Of a stretch of DNA of 64,000 nucleotides, positions 35,540 to 47,444 are shown piece by piece. The notes beneath the pieces were generated by a model that was given only the letters and a program-made list of their open reading frames with translations, did not search any database and was not told the DNA's origin. Both the position numbers and the translations under genes were made by a program. Source of the stretch: Elysia chlorotica (Eukaryota > Mollusca > Gastropoda > Plakobranchidae). The stretch is from NCBI GenBank assembly GCA_003991915.1, contig RQTK01000340.1, positions 126,688-190,687 on the forward strand, read 5' to 3'. Numbering within the stretch: position 1 is the first letter of the stretch; each line of letters opens with the position of its first letter.

Positions 35540-35807
35540 NNNNNNNNNNNNNNNNNNNNNNNNNNNNNNNNNNNNNNNNNNNNNNNNNNNNNNNNNNNNN
35601 NNNNNNNNNNNNNNNNNNNNNNNNNNNNNNNNNNNNNNNNNNNNNNNNNNNNNNNNNNNNNNNNNNNNNNNNNNNNNNNNNNNNNNNNNNNNNNNNNNNN
35701 NNNNNNNNNNNNNNNNNNNNNNNNNNNNNNNNNNNNNNNNNNNNNNNNNNNNNNNNNNNNNNNNNNNNNNNNNNNNNNNNNNNNNNNNNNNNNNNNNNNN
35801 NNNNNNN
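35540..35807. other. Assembly gap (N run)
   Basis: 268 unresolved bases interrupt the upstream end of the minus-strand exon chain. ORFs reported through it are meaningless. Confidence 0.99.
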
Positions 35808-36139
35808 TGAATGTAGTGCGGATGTAAACAACTGTATTCATGCGCACTAGACACCAATGAATAGAAGAGAAAATAGAGAACACAACGATATACAACACTA
35901 TAGGGTTTATAATTATAGTGCCGGTACTACGCGGTGGCAAAGAGTACCTTACAATTCGTCAAATTTGAACGAAATTCTCGGTTTTCAGCAACGATAGGGT
36001 TTACAAAAAAAATTAAATTAAATTATTTAGAGCACGAATTTCAACTTTTTCTTTTGTCAGAACATGTAAAAATGGTTAAACTATGTCACTGTGGTGTTAA
36101 CTCAATTTTGACCTGGGGTCACCCTCTTGGCCTTTTCGG

Positions 36140-36200
36140 GCCTGTATTTCGAAACTAGATTTTCCGACAAGCGACTGGTTTTCTCAGACCGCCACACGGA
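36140..36200. repeat. Inverted partial copy of the 33/34-kb repeat
   Basis: 'ttttccgacaagcgactggt' and 'tctcagaccgccac' is the reverse complement, diverged, of 'ggtggtctgaggaaaccagt' plus 'cacatgtcggaaa' at 33052 and 33977. Confidence 0.65.
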
Positions 36201-36204
36201 TGGA

Positions 36205-37760
36205 GGGGGCACAAGTTATCCATATTGACCCGTTTTTAAAAAAAAGTAAATATATTTCTGGAAAAACTGAGCCGGGCACCCATTGGATTTTCTGGATTTT
36301 GACGAGAGCACTGAATAGGGACCACCTCTCAGAGTACTGAGTCCAATTTCCGAACTGGTACTCTTTTCTATTATTTACATCGGTGTGGCTTTGAGAGAAA
36401 TCACAGTGCATGACACCAAATGTTTCGCTTGGTAGTTTCTAGAAGTGTTTGAAAATACACTAGTAGTTACCATATCAGGGTACATAGAGATAGAGTGCAG
36501 AATAATGGTCTTCTCCTGGTATATAAAAGTACAAGTCAGCAGCACTCCACCTACATAATTAATTTCTTTTTAAATATACACTATGCTTAAGTTAGTTATG
36601 GGTCTTACCTCTATGATATAATTTCGTTTATCATCACATGAGGAGCATGTACCACAGCAAATCAATGTGACCCAAACGGAAAATCAGATTGTGACATCGA
36701 ACTGTAGACAAGGTAAGAGAACCCTCTCATCTCATCAGAAGGAGGTGCGTCACACACATAATATACCAGACTATTGAAAGCATGAAAACATAGAAACCAG
36801 AATATGTATAATAAAACAGCAGCAAACAGATGAAATCAATAAAACGAAAAAAATACACTAGAAACTGTAGACATGAGGTGGGAGAGATAAATGCCAAGGA
36901 GGTTTTCTATGCACACACAGTTTATTATAAGTATGTTTTACACTATATAACAGATTTAGTAATAATTTTTTGTAAAATACTTCTTAAGATTAGGAACTTC
37001 AAAAGATAAAATATGCTTCAATCGCAGTGTCTCTTATAGTGTATTATCTTTATTAAAAAAATCGAAGCTTGAGATAAAAAAACATAACTACATTTTTTTT
37101 CATAAATATAACTTAACTACATGATCCATATTTGTTACACAACGGCAAACACATGAAATATTTATCCAGTTGATATTTACGAAAAAATATAAAACGCATT
37201 AGTCAAAACAAAATTGGTTGATTGGCATTTATAAGTATGTGTAGTTCTTTGTTGTTTTTTTATTGACATCCTGCGATCAGGCAATATAAACGCCCAAAAC
37301 TGTACTTTGTTCTCATACGTAGTAAACAACTAACTTTGTGTTTACAGCCAACAAAAATAACATTTTCACCGCAGAGGAAAATCTGAGTCTTCTTTGTTAA
37401 CCATCGGAGCGATAGTCTTTCAATCATGTGATTACCTTCGTCTCTAAGTTTATCTCCCCAAAGCATCCCCCTTGATCCGCGGTCGATTTTTAAATCGATT
37501 TTGACCAATACCACAGACCTGTCCAAGACAACGTATTTGTTTCCCTTTTCTTCAACTATTCACGCGTTTGATGCGATTTACTTTTGCTTTTCTTCAATTT
37601 TGCTTACTAAGATTTCGAAGGACTCAAAGACGTAAAGAATATGAAAAATGCTTTATCATTGGATCTATGTGAAAAAAATATATATTGTAAAATGTGTGTG
37701 TGCAGTAGTCATTTCAATAAACTAATCACATATATATAATAATTCACAATCAACTTGCAA
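36205..37760. other. A+T-rich DNA with weak splice-like signals
   Basis: Around 36600-36715 both strands show splice-like motifs (plus: 'accacag' and 'caaggtaaga'; minus: 'ttgtctacag' and 'gaggtaagac'). Every minus frame across the whole interval is stopped, so I do not call an exon. Nothing else recognised. Confidence 0.4.
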
Positions 37761-37767
37761 GTGACGT

Positions 37768-37776
37768 CTGTCTGTG

Positions 37777-37821
<45 letters not shown>

Positions 37822-37861
37822 CTGTCTCTGTCTGTCTGTGTGTTTGTGTGTGTGTGTGTGT

Positions 37862-37912
<51 letters not shown>
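37768..37912. repeat. Compound (CTGT)n-(GT)n-(CT)n microsatellite
   Basis: Three adjacent simple-repeat blocks, CTGT then TG then CT, over about 145 bp. Confidence 0.97.
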
Positions 37913-38221
37913 TTTTGGTTTTCTCTTTACCCACATCATTCTTTCTTCTACGTTTTATTTACACAATGAAATGTCTTCATTGCATCACTTTTCAACTTCT
38001 GATTCTTTTCTTTTGAGATGATCGTCACTTTAACGCTTTGAAGGCTAAGGGCTAGACGGCCAAAAAAGATTATTTGAAAAGCAGATCGCCCTGCTGCACT
38101 CCTAGATCACGATTTGGATAAGTTGAGCTTTTCCTGGACCCAACTTGTGACTGGCGAATGTCAGCGCTCACCGCCTTTCAGTGTGCAGGCTAGCGAGAGG
38201 TACTCGCTCAAAACCCAGCAG

Positions 38222-38227
<6 letters not shown>

Positions 38228-38268
<41 letters not shown>

Positions 38269-38585
38269 CCCCTCTATCTCTCCCTCCGTCGCACCTCCCT
38301 CGTCTTTTTTTTTTCTCTATTTCTTTATCTCTCCTCCTCTCTCCGTCTCGATCCTCTCTCTTTTCTCTCTGCCTTCTCTCCCCCTATCTATTGTTTCCCC
38401 TCTCTCAGCCTTCTATCTCTCAATCGTTCTATCTCTCTCTCTACCTGCATATCCCGGTTTCTACCCCTTTTTTTACCCTCTGTGCGCTGACTCCCTCTCC
38501 CTCTCCCCCTCTCCTCACTGTTATCTCTCACTTTCCCTCTCTCTCCCTCTCTCCCTCTGTCACTCCTGCTCACAGCCTCAAACTC
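38228..38585. repeat. (CT)n array and long pyrimidine-rich tract
   Basis: About 50 bp of pure CT are followed by 300 bp of degenerate CT/CCCT. It lies 0.45 kb upstream of the signal-peptide exon; whether it belongs to that gene's promoter is unknown. Confidence 0.92.
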
Positions 38586-39019
38586 TCTAGGCAGCTTGGT
38601 CACTGGTGCACGTCAAATGGACACGAGCACGACCCGATTAGCGTCGCTGATGGGGAGAAAAGATCAAACATCGCCGGTACCAGGAACTAGAAGTAGAGCT
38701 AGGAATAACAGTTTTTCTCCGAGCAGAGACGTTTATTGTAAAGTGTAAGAGCATTGATTGCTCAGCTTTGACAAGTGGCAAGGCAGGCTGTAAATAAGTA
38801 AACACAATCATGCATCTTTTGAATAAAATCTTATAGAAGTCGTGACTTTCTGGTGACTTTCAGTTCGTTACTAAGCATATAAATTTCACGAATAAACTTT
38901 TACGAAATGCGTACACACTACGCCTTTATTATATTTTGGACATAAATGATTGTGAACTATCCATCACTATCCATCGCAGAAAGTACCCGAATGCCTAAAG
39001 AAACCAAGAGGCATTAACC

Positions 39020-39161
39020 ATGAGTTCCTCGGTTTTTAAGAAGATGTATTTCTCCAACTGCCCACCTACCTTTACTCGGCATCTCACAAAACGTCGGTTG
39101 TTTTTCACCTGTTTCCTGCACTTTCTGGGATTACTCCACACCGCAGTTGCTCAGATTCACG
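39020..39161 (+). CDS. Candidate first coding exon of a secreted or membrane protein
   Basis: The ATG has A at -3 and an in-frame stop 8 codons upstream. The 47-codon sequence starts MSSSVFKKMYFSNC and carries a textbook signal peptide: basic n-region 'TKRR', hydrophobic core 'LFFTCFLHFLGLLHTAVA' and a likely cleavage between AVA and QIH. It ends at 'cacg|gtgagt', a consensus donor, in phase 1. The next candidate exon (39522-39608) opens in the matching phase. The length before cleavage is long (about 43 residues), so an internal Met (codon 9) could be the real start. The mature protein cannot be identified. Confidence 0.55.
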
Positions 39162-39521
39162 GTGAGTTTGGACATTCTGAGAGTTGCTATCTTTTAAATT
39201 CCTGTTTTCTTTTGGCATAGAGCACAACGTCGTGGTAAATTGCAACTCGTCGTAAAAAAAAATAATGTGAACAAGAGGCGGAAGACCATCGTAACGTCCC
39301 ACGGCGCTCTATGTTTCAGTAACAATCAAGTGGTCTAAATTCTATTGAGCATTCGGCCTAAGAAGCTAGATCTAGGCTTGTAAGTGCAACAGAACGCTAG
39401 CTTACAACTCGTCGTAAGCCGTAATCCTTGTTATTTGTATATCTTGCGACTAGTCGTAAGCTTACCACAACTTTGTACTTGTGGCCTCTATGGATTCAAA
39501 GATACATACGATTTTATACAG

Positions 39522-39608
39522 AGCTAAGACTTGTGAATTTGAATTGGCACGAGGTTTATGCATTTGATCTTATCTGGCAAAGACGTTTAGATGCCGCATA
39601 CGACGGGT
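39522..39608 (+). CDS. Candidate second exon of the 39-kb gene
   Basis: Acceptor 'acgattttatacag', then 87 bp, then donor 'gtaagttc'. Entering in phase 1 from the signal-peptide exon gives a Glu codon at the junction, then 'LRLVNLNWHEVYAFDLIWQR' and 'RLDAAYDG' without stops, exiting in phase 1. The intron would be 360 bp. Family unknown. I did not find a convincing third exon before the SINE at 40.1 kb or beyond. Confidence 0.42.
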
Positions 39609-39609
39609 G

Positions 39610-40110
39610 TAAGTTCAATATGCGGCCCACGTCTACCCCTACATTTACATTTTTGTATCTTTTCATCTGTCAGTCTACGATAACTTCATCTCATTTACTT
39701 TTGTTTGCATGACTGTCATACAAAAAAACCTGTCTGTATTTTTTTCGAATTTGCTAATATTTGAACAAAACTGTAAAAAATGTTTCCAATGAAATATAAA
39801 TTTGAAAAAAAAAATCGCTCGAATAAATTATAATAAAACATTTTGCAAGGCTTCAATTTTAGGCTAGTGTGTTATTTTTAATCAAGATAAAAAAAAAAAT
39901 AATTTTATGATGTGAAAATCCAAAGACAAAGATACCAATGCATTTTGAAATCGCTGTATTTTAAAGGAATGAGATACATAATGAGGTACAGTTATCATCT
40001 AATCATACAGCATTAAACATTATAATTTTTGCTACCTTGATTTTGTGCACTGAAGCACTTTAATCTCACGGACTTTATCGAAATTTCAATCACTTGATTA
40101 GAGAGAACTC
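39610..40110. other. A+T-rich DNA, putative intron
   Basis: Poly-A/T-rich; no exon candidate. Confidence 0.5.
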
Positions 40111-40120
40111 ACGCTGCCAG
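40111..40120. repeat. Target-site duplication of the SINE, left copy
   Basis: 'acgctgccag', identical to 40406-40415 across the SINE. Confidence 0.85.
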
Positions 40121-40405
40121 GGTTGGTTGGTTGGTTGGTTGGTTGGTTTGTTGGGTTGGTTTAACGTCCAACAGCAGCACTATATAAGCTATATTGTGGA
40201 CGGGCCCCAAGACGGACGTCTGACAATTTTATGTGCTGCCACACACGAGACAGTGCGCGGATACCATGACTCCTGTCTCAGCCGTTCACATTATACTGAA
40301 ACCGACCCAACCAGTAGGGAACGCAACAACCAGGAATTGAACTCGGGACCTTTTGCGTCGGAAGCCGATGTTCTACCCCTGGATCCCCCCCACCCCCCAC
40401 CCCAA
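40121..40405 (-). mobile_element. Full-length tRNA-derived SINE with target-site duplication
   Basis: The best copy of the family. It is flanked by a 10-bp direct repeat, 'acgctgccag' (40111-40120 and 40406-40415). Read on the minus strand it has a G-rich leader, a tRNA-like head ('ggggtagaacatcggcttcc', B-box 'gagttcaattcc'), a body with 'gggtcggtttcagtataatg', 'gagacaggagtcatggtatc', 'tgtctcgtgtgtggcagcac' and 'attgtcagacgtccgtcttg', the core 'gctgttggacgttaaaccaa', and an (AACC)n tail. It should mobilise only with a partner LINE; no ORF of its own. Confidence 0.93.
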
Positions 40406-40419
40406 ACGCTGCCAGAGTC

Positions 40420-43230
40420 AAACAGGGCGTGCAATGACTGGGATCAACCGATAGTCGACATGAGGGTCATGAGATGGAATTGGATGATGTTTTAAACCTG
40501 AACAAGCTCAATAAAACGTTAACCCAGAATCCTCATCCTTCTCCTCTCTGTTCCTAACCTGATGAAAAAATCGACTCCATGTTTAATGGGCCTGATCAAA
40601 GGGCAAATTACTCACACACAGGTAGTTTGATAATTTGACCCATAAAATTATAAACATAAAAAAATCGTTTTGAGATCTAATTAAGCCTGTTAAAGTCACC
40701 AGGATGTTTTAAAATATATTTACAATACTGTTTTTTTCACCAAGTTTCAAACCTCATGTCTGCTTGTCTTCCTGTTTGTCTATCTGTCTATTTACATGTG
40801 TTTTAGCATGTATCAAATGATGGTTTTCCTATCGTCTGTTTTATGAAGCAGCCAATTATGATTGTCACAAGTAAACAATAATCTATATTTTAAGACACAC
40901 AGATTATAACATTTAGCAACGTCAATCTGTTTCCTGCTATTGTCAGCTTCACAGATAATAATTTATTTAACAATGCACACACCCTACCCAAAGGCTCACT
41001 GAAGAAATAGCTTTGTTACATTATGACAAAAAATGTTCACAAATGAAACAATGAAGCGAGATTAAAGCGTCTCAATTTTTGTGGTGGTTTAAAAATTAAT
41101 GTTGATAAAGCGCTACCAAATTTATTGCTGTTTCATCTGCCTTTATTGTCATATCTTACGAAAATACAATAATTGCCCTATGCGTGACGGTTCGTAAAAG
41201 CGCACTTTAAATATGAAAAAGTCAAACTTAATCAAAATAAAAATCAACCAAAATTAACGCTGAGTAATGGTACTTCAACAAAGGAAATTGTGAGGACATT
41301 TTGCCAGTGTATACTATACTCCTAAAAATTGTCTCTACATTTGATTTTAGTTTTGATTTTCATTCTTTCTATACGCACATCAGGTACTTGTCAAAGGGGA
41401 AATTGACATGGACAATCAGATTTACAATGAAAATAACAACCAATAACCGTTTTTTGCTCTTGGAAACCATTATTTTTCATTGTTTGTTGCAGTAAACACA
41501 ATAACAAGCCACCGTTTTCAGCCCTGTGACTAGTTTAATGAAAAATAATGATTCCGCTAGAGTCAGAAACTTCTCCAGCGCCGTGTTGGAAACAAATTCT
41601 TGTCTATCGGAAGGGGTCACGCAAAAAGCTAACATGGGAAATGTAAGGGAGGGGGGCAATCTCCATCTTGTTTATGAATGCATCGCTTTTTCCCACTTCA
41701 TCTGGCAGCATGGGTAGTTTATTTCATAGTAATCTTGACTGGCGATCGGTTGGCGCGAGGGTCAAATCTCAAACCGTTTACCTTGTATATAAGATTCTTC
41801 TGGAACCGATGAGACATAAATCTGATCAGGTTCATTTTTCCCATTTCATTCCACTATGGTCGAAGAAATATCCAGATATGCTGTATGCGTTTTTTTCATG
41901 ATCGTATAGACTTGAAGATTGCGCCTGAACAAGAAAGATGAAAGACCATGGCATCAAACCTCTGGAAAGAGAAGGAACTCTGACTCTAAATCTTTTTTCT
42001 CTTAAATTCATCCTTTAAATAACAAGCCTTAAAGTAAACATAAATAAATCCGGCTACTTCGCATTTTACATTCTCACAATTACTTTTTTCACCGCAAAGG
42101 ACGTTTTCTTTTTTTTCTTTGAGTCTTGAAACAGTCGTTAAAAATCCATCGCTAAATTCGCCTCCTTGCAGAATCTCATGTTTTACTTTTAACGTTTACA
42201 AACTGCTGCGATTATCAATAAAAACAAGAGGTTATAATCTGTCTGTGTTTGCCATTAAAATGTCTCTATTAACCCTGACATTTGCTAATATTCCCTTAAA
42301 GCTAAACTATCAGTACATTACATGTGAACATGTCAAGGTATTAACTATTCATGACAAACATTAAGCTCAGAAACAGGCCCTCTTTGGAACGCTGTCCAAA
42401 CACTGGAAGCCAAGTGCGAAACAAATGCAAATTCGGTTTTAAAGGCTCTAAAAGCTTCTTTAGGAGGATAAAACGCTCCCGATGCTGCCCAGAGCTAAGA
42501 TGTGAGCGCACCGTCCAATTTTACATTGCTTTTCCTTCATCTGTGAATCGTAGCCAGCCGTCAAGCTCTTCTAAACACTAGACAAGTTTGCAATGCTGAT
42601 AGACATAAAAACACTAGCCAACTATTTGCAGGACCTCGATTGTATTAACTTAAATAAACATCCAATGCACTAATTTTAATGTATATATGCCACTCCTCCC
42701 CCACCACTTAAAAATTGAGTCGCTTTAAAGCCAGCATATACCTGAATTTCTTATTTTGAAATATTCATCATTTTAACGAAAATTGTGTTTTGATTTCAAC
42801 AAGTTGGAACATATAAAGAGTTTTAAACATTCTAAATTTTAAATAATGTTTTGAAAAAAACATTGCATCACAGTTTGGGTTTTTATCGCTCAGGTGTAAT
42901 AATAAATGTGTATGATGATAGAATTATAACGCTTGGTCCTTTGGCCTGTACGCCAGTTTATATAATCATTACCATTATAACTATCACCATAATTATCATA
43001 ATTATCATCATTATGACCATGCTATCAATGCTTGTGTCTCCTGAGCTACATACTGTTTTTCTGTTGTTGTTTTTCCGCATATATTTCTTATGTGAATTGT
43101 TTGATTTTGTCATTTGTCATTATTTGACCTTTCTACTCCCTTTATCTACTCCTCTCACAGACGTAGGTGTCTCCTTGTTGCAAGTCAACATTGCTTTACT
43201 CCTTCTATCTATCACCCTTATCCTCCTACC
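40420..43230. other. A+T-rich DNA, weak exon-like open frames only
   Basis: At about 41524-41644 a plus-strand open block follows 'ccaccgttttcag' and ends at 'gggaaatgtaagg'. It could be an exon (phase 2 in, phase 0 out), but it does not fit the 39-kb gene's phase. At 42351-42581 a basic, Ser-rich frame has no family. An (AT/ATC)-rich simple tract lies at about 42960-43020. Confidence 0.35.
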
Positions 43231-43234
43231 CACT

Positions 43235-43678
43235 CATCCGACTACTTAAATCCGCCAATCTCAATCCCCACAAACTTGAATTCGACCTTGCCCTTTCTGT
43301 TCCCGCCGACACATCTCTCGTAACTGTCCGATTATACGGAGAGTCCGAAGCTCAAATCCAATAAACCGACTCTCTTCGGAGTCTTCTCGTCCTTCCGCCG
43401 CCCGCCACTGTTGCCAAATCCTCGGGAGTCCGTCAGTCCGGCATCTCGTTGAGCCGAAGGTTATGAGAGAGAAGAGTCATACCCAAACAGTCGGAAATCA
43501 AATCTGAAGTTCTCGACTTGGCCATCACTGTTAGACAGGAGTCAAGGTCTGTTATCTGCCCACTAGAACTCAGTCGGGACGAAGAGGACTCTCTAAACTT
43601 TTACATTTACACAACCTTCAATCAAAATCATAGCCCATCGTTTTCAGACGCTTTGATCTGTTCGAGCCTGCCTTAAGC
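43235..43678 (+). pseudogene. Decayed coding region of unknown family
   Basis: One plus-strand frame stays open for about 145 codons, interrupted only by TAA at about 43362 and TGA at about 43463. The composition is coding-like and richer in G+C than its surroundings. It reads 'FDLALSVPADTSLVTVRLYG', later 'LVLPPPATVAKSSGVRQSGI', 'LDLAITVRQESRSVICPLEL' and 'DEEDSLNFYIYTTFNQN'. Its last ~90 bp recur nearby as a direct repeat. Probably a fragment of a transposable element or dead gene; not identified. Confidence 0.4.
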
Positions 43679-44370
43679 CCTACGTTTTTCTTTTGTCTAC
43701 ATCAAGGCGTCCAAAAATGGAAGGCCAAGTCACTGAAATTAAAATAAGTGAAAACATTTTTGCTTACCAATGGTAAAAGTGATTTTATTTCTTTAAATTC
43801 TAAGCAAAGATCGCACAGAGTGATACTTAGAGAGTATTTTGCAGCCCACACGATCAGCATACACTGCAAAAATGTGAACTGTCCTATCTATGTGCGCACT
43901 GTTTAAGGTTGTTTTTTTTTAAATTCATAAATGGGCGATCATTTTATATCTATTGTGTGCCTCTATTGTTGCTTAATACAAGTTGCGCAGCGTGATGCGA
44001 AGAAGTTCAAAATATAATATTATCTCACTTTGATTCTTGCTGCAAGTTTATGAATAAATTATTTTGGTTCCTTGGCCTTCTATTTTTGGATCAATGCTGA
44101 GTTAGTGGATATTTTGATAAAAAGTATTTGGGCTTGTAGTTTACAACCTTCAATCAAATTCATAGCCCGTCGTTTTTAGACGCCTTGATCTGTTCGAGCC
44201 TGTCTCAAGCACTACGTTTTTTTTTGTCTACATCATTGCTGAGTTAGTTGTTATTTTGATCAAAAGTATTGAGGCGTGCAGTCTAGTTCATTTTTATTGA
44301 TCTTTGTTAGCATTTTTATATATTCAAGCCTACTTAAAGGACTGCGTTTACTTGTGTAAATTACTGCTGA
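43611..44370. repeat. Local direct repeats of ~90-150 bp
   Basis: 'acaaccttcaatcaaa' through 'tttgtctacatca' occurs at 43611-43704 and 44143-44235. 'tgctgagttagtggatatt' at 44095 pairs with 'tgctgagttagttgttatt' at about 44240. A third, diverged version is near 44310-44370 ('ttcaagcctacttaaagg'). The arrangement suggests a ~145-bp unit disrupted by a ~390-bp interval. Confidence 0.8.
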
Positions 44371-44563
44371 GTCATACGTATAATTTATATACAAAATTCA
44401 CTTTACTTGCATAATAGTTCGTACTTGTTTATCTCTAAAGCATATTTTGATCTTTTCAAAGTTTTTTAGATCAAAGATATTTGTACTTAAAGCGAAGTTC
44501 GGATTAAAAGATGTTTACCATGTTGTTTCGGGTAAAAAGGAATTGTATAAACAATCAAGTAAA

Positions 44564-44628
44564 CAACAACAACAACAACAAAAATAACAAAAACAGCAGC
44601 AACAACAACAACAATAACAACAGCGGCA
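44564..44628. repeat. (AAC)n trinucleotide repeat
   Basis: Imperfect caa/aca units with agc interruptions. Confidence 0.92.
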
Positions 44629-44639
44629 AAAAGCATACA

Positions 44640-47385
44640 TAATTTTGACATTTCTTAACCTTTTCTGCCTTTTTATACCTTTTGGTTCCTTGGGGTTATT
44701 GGTGTAATATAGGCTTACCGGGAAAAGTGAATTAGTATAACATAAAAAACTGTGCTCGTAATTTTAATAACTATGATGTGTGTTGTTATAGGGGTAGAAT
44801 ATTCTATATTTTATTACAACTGTATGTAATTTCCATTGTTTTAGAACTTCATCTTTTGTTGTTATGTTTTTTTGTCCACCATTCCGGTATAAGTTTGTAT
44901 CTCTTAATCATCTCTCACCCTCGCCTTCTGTTCTTGTTATCTCCGCATCTTTAATCTGTGTATTTCTGTCTCTGTATGTTTCTGTCTCCCTCTCCTTTTT
45001 TCTTTTTTTCTAACTCTCTCTCTATCTCTCTCTCTCTCTTTCTCTCTCTCCTTTCTTTAACTTACTTTCAATCTCTATGTGCCCCTGCATGTCTCTCTTT
45101 GTGCACCTCTCTCTATCCCTCTCCCTCCCTCCCTCTCTACATAGGTTTAAGTAATCTAGGTAACATACAAATTATATATCTTCTATTCCTTCATCGTCCG
45201 TCAAGTCTCATCGCCTCTTCTTGCCTGGCCCCTTACTATTCCTTATAATAACTCATCAAATCTGATATACAGCAATAGAAAAAAAACACCTCTCGCAAGC
45301 CTTTGATGATCACGATCTGGAGACAGCTTGATGATCACTTTGAGCACGCTTTCGCAGCATTTGGCACCGTTTGTGTACGATCTTTTTCCTGCCCACACAT
45401 ACGGCCCAAACGTTTTCTTCCGTAACGGAAATACTGTTGAGCCGTAAATGGTCTAGGAATGTCGCTATTCAGTTCTTCAAAATAAAAGAGAGACAATCTG
45501 ATGTTGCTACGTTAAATTAATGAAGAGACGTTTACTTTGAGTCTGGTTCATAAACAAGAAATACATTTTAGCTATTGTCAATGTTTTTATAGTCGATTTA
45601 TCGCGAAAACTAAAAGATAAAAAATCTATTAAATGTTCTCTTTTTATTTCTAAATCTACGTTGTTTATCAGTGTATATAGATGATAGAGGGATTTCAATG
45701 GCTTAGGTGACACATTTTCCATTTTCCTAAATTTTAAATCTTATCATATTCAGAAAATTTATGACATTATCTGTGTGCCCCTAAAAAGGATCATACAATT
45801 ATTATACATAAAACTTTAACAAAGTGTTAATTGTTTTGAGTTACGAGACTAAAAATAGGCGAAATTCAACTATAGAAACGTTTATAGAACACAGAAATAG
45901 ATTACAACCAAACGCACAGTTTCTTTTAAAGATTTTATGATCATATTTTACTCAGAGTATATACACATGTGTCTGTTGAGAGCGAACTTATAATTGAACG
46001 CATTCAAATAATGATGAGATAGAAGCTGCGCAAACATCGCAACGATAACACAAACACAACGACTTGCTACTCTTCAGCAACAACAACAAACCTATATATC
46101 CGATCCGTATTCAAAATAGACGTGGTCCAACCGATAAACTCCAGATCATGGTGGGTCAACACTCACTTGCCTGGGAGTCTTGAGGGATCAAAGCCTTCTG
46201 GACCCCGCCCTGGAGGAGTCGTAAGCTAACTTGTATAGTGTCCTATCTTGGCTCTAAAAATAAACAGTAAGAGTACTATGGAAATAGCATAGAACATTAC
46301 ACAATCGAGATGACTTTAATAGGAGTAAGTGGAGACTCGGCTACAGTTAAGCCTACACTCTTTCTTTAGACCGACCTTATAGGCTACTGGTGGTCTGCAT
46401 AAGGAATTCACAGGGATGTACCTTATATAGACTACCTATTCCTCATTCCCGCGGTCTTGTTGTTAGTGTTAACAAAGCAGGTATACGGGGACCGCTCACC
46501 AATCAGGCTACTTCTTGGGTAAAGGGCATAGACAAAAAAAACACAAAAAAAACAAACAAAACGACAGGACAAGATAGAAAAGGTGGATGAGGAAGAATGG
46601 GAGAAAAGGGGAGGGGAGTGAAGAAAGGCATATGGTGAATAATAATGTTAGTAATTTTTTTTTTTTTAATTTTTTTTTTTTGGGGGGGGATAAGGGGGGA
46701 GAGATATACAAGCTTAAAAGAGATGTGAGACAGCGAAAAAATTGCGTGTTATAGTCGATGGGGGAGAGAGAGAAAGAGGAATGGAAATAGGAACGACAAA
46801 GAATGAGAGGATAGCAAATAATGAGTAATAAAAAACTTCAGGCTTAGAGAGCAAGAGAAAGATAGAGGGGGCAGACGAAAGGAGGAAGGGAAACAAATAT
46901 ATACATAATGATTAATGGAAAAATAAGGCACTGCCCAGTAGGCTACCCCTACCAGTAGCATATAATTATAAGCACTTCCTTTTTTCATCTTACTGAATCT
47001 CCAGCTTGACCATAGGTCAGGAAATGGGGCGCCTTGTGGGGTAGTCTTAGCTTCTGCTCCTGTTTCCTTATAGGGCTCAGGGTGTGTGTGTGTAAGGGGG
47101 GGGGGAATAGACCTTAAGCCTACTCAGTATAATTTTGAAACAGTATCCAGTAATCACGAACCTCTGAGTTGATCAAGAAGAAAGATCAATACCAAAGCAA
47201 ATTAAATTAGATTAACAAAATGATAATTTATTTTTGTTTAACGTATAAACAAGCATTCAGTACTTAAAAGAAACACATTTTCATCGGTAATTAATGTAAA
47301 ATATTGCATTGTTCACAATATTCTTCATCTTTCAACCCATAAATAATAGAGAAACGAAAAGAGAGTTTAAAGAGACAAAAACAAC
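44640..47385. other. A+T-rich DNA with pyrimidine and poly-T/G tracts
   Basis: A CT-rich tract lies at about 44985-45140 and a T-then-G homopolymer at about 46656-46688. A minus-strand purine/pyrimidine tract occupies 46590-46900. No supported gene. Confidence 0.55.
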
Positions 47386-47391
47386 AACAAA

Positions 47392-47441
<50 letters not shown>
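47392..47441. repeat. (CAA)n trinucleotide repeat
   Basis: About 16 nearly perfect units. Confidence 0.97.
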
Positions 47442-47444
47442 GGA

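Noticed and set aside
35394-35940. ORFs of 99-145 codons consisting mostly of X
   Set aside because: They are read through the N gap and have no meaning beyond the 48 resolved bases of the exon candidate.
36600-36715. Splice-bounded block on both strands
   Set aside because: Every minus frame across the interval contains a stop. The plus reading is only 18 codons with a poor acceptor, and phases fit neither nearby gene candidate.
41524-41644. Exon-like open block after 'ttttcag'
   Set aside because: Phase (2 in, 0 out) is incompatible with the 39-kb gene and no other partner exon is visible; mentioned only in the interval note.
42351-42581. Nuclear-receptor-like 'FKGSKSFFRRIKRS' in an open frame
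   Set aside because: The pattern of zinc-binding cysteines needed for a receptor DNA-binding domain is absent and no splice context was found.
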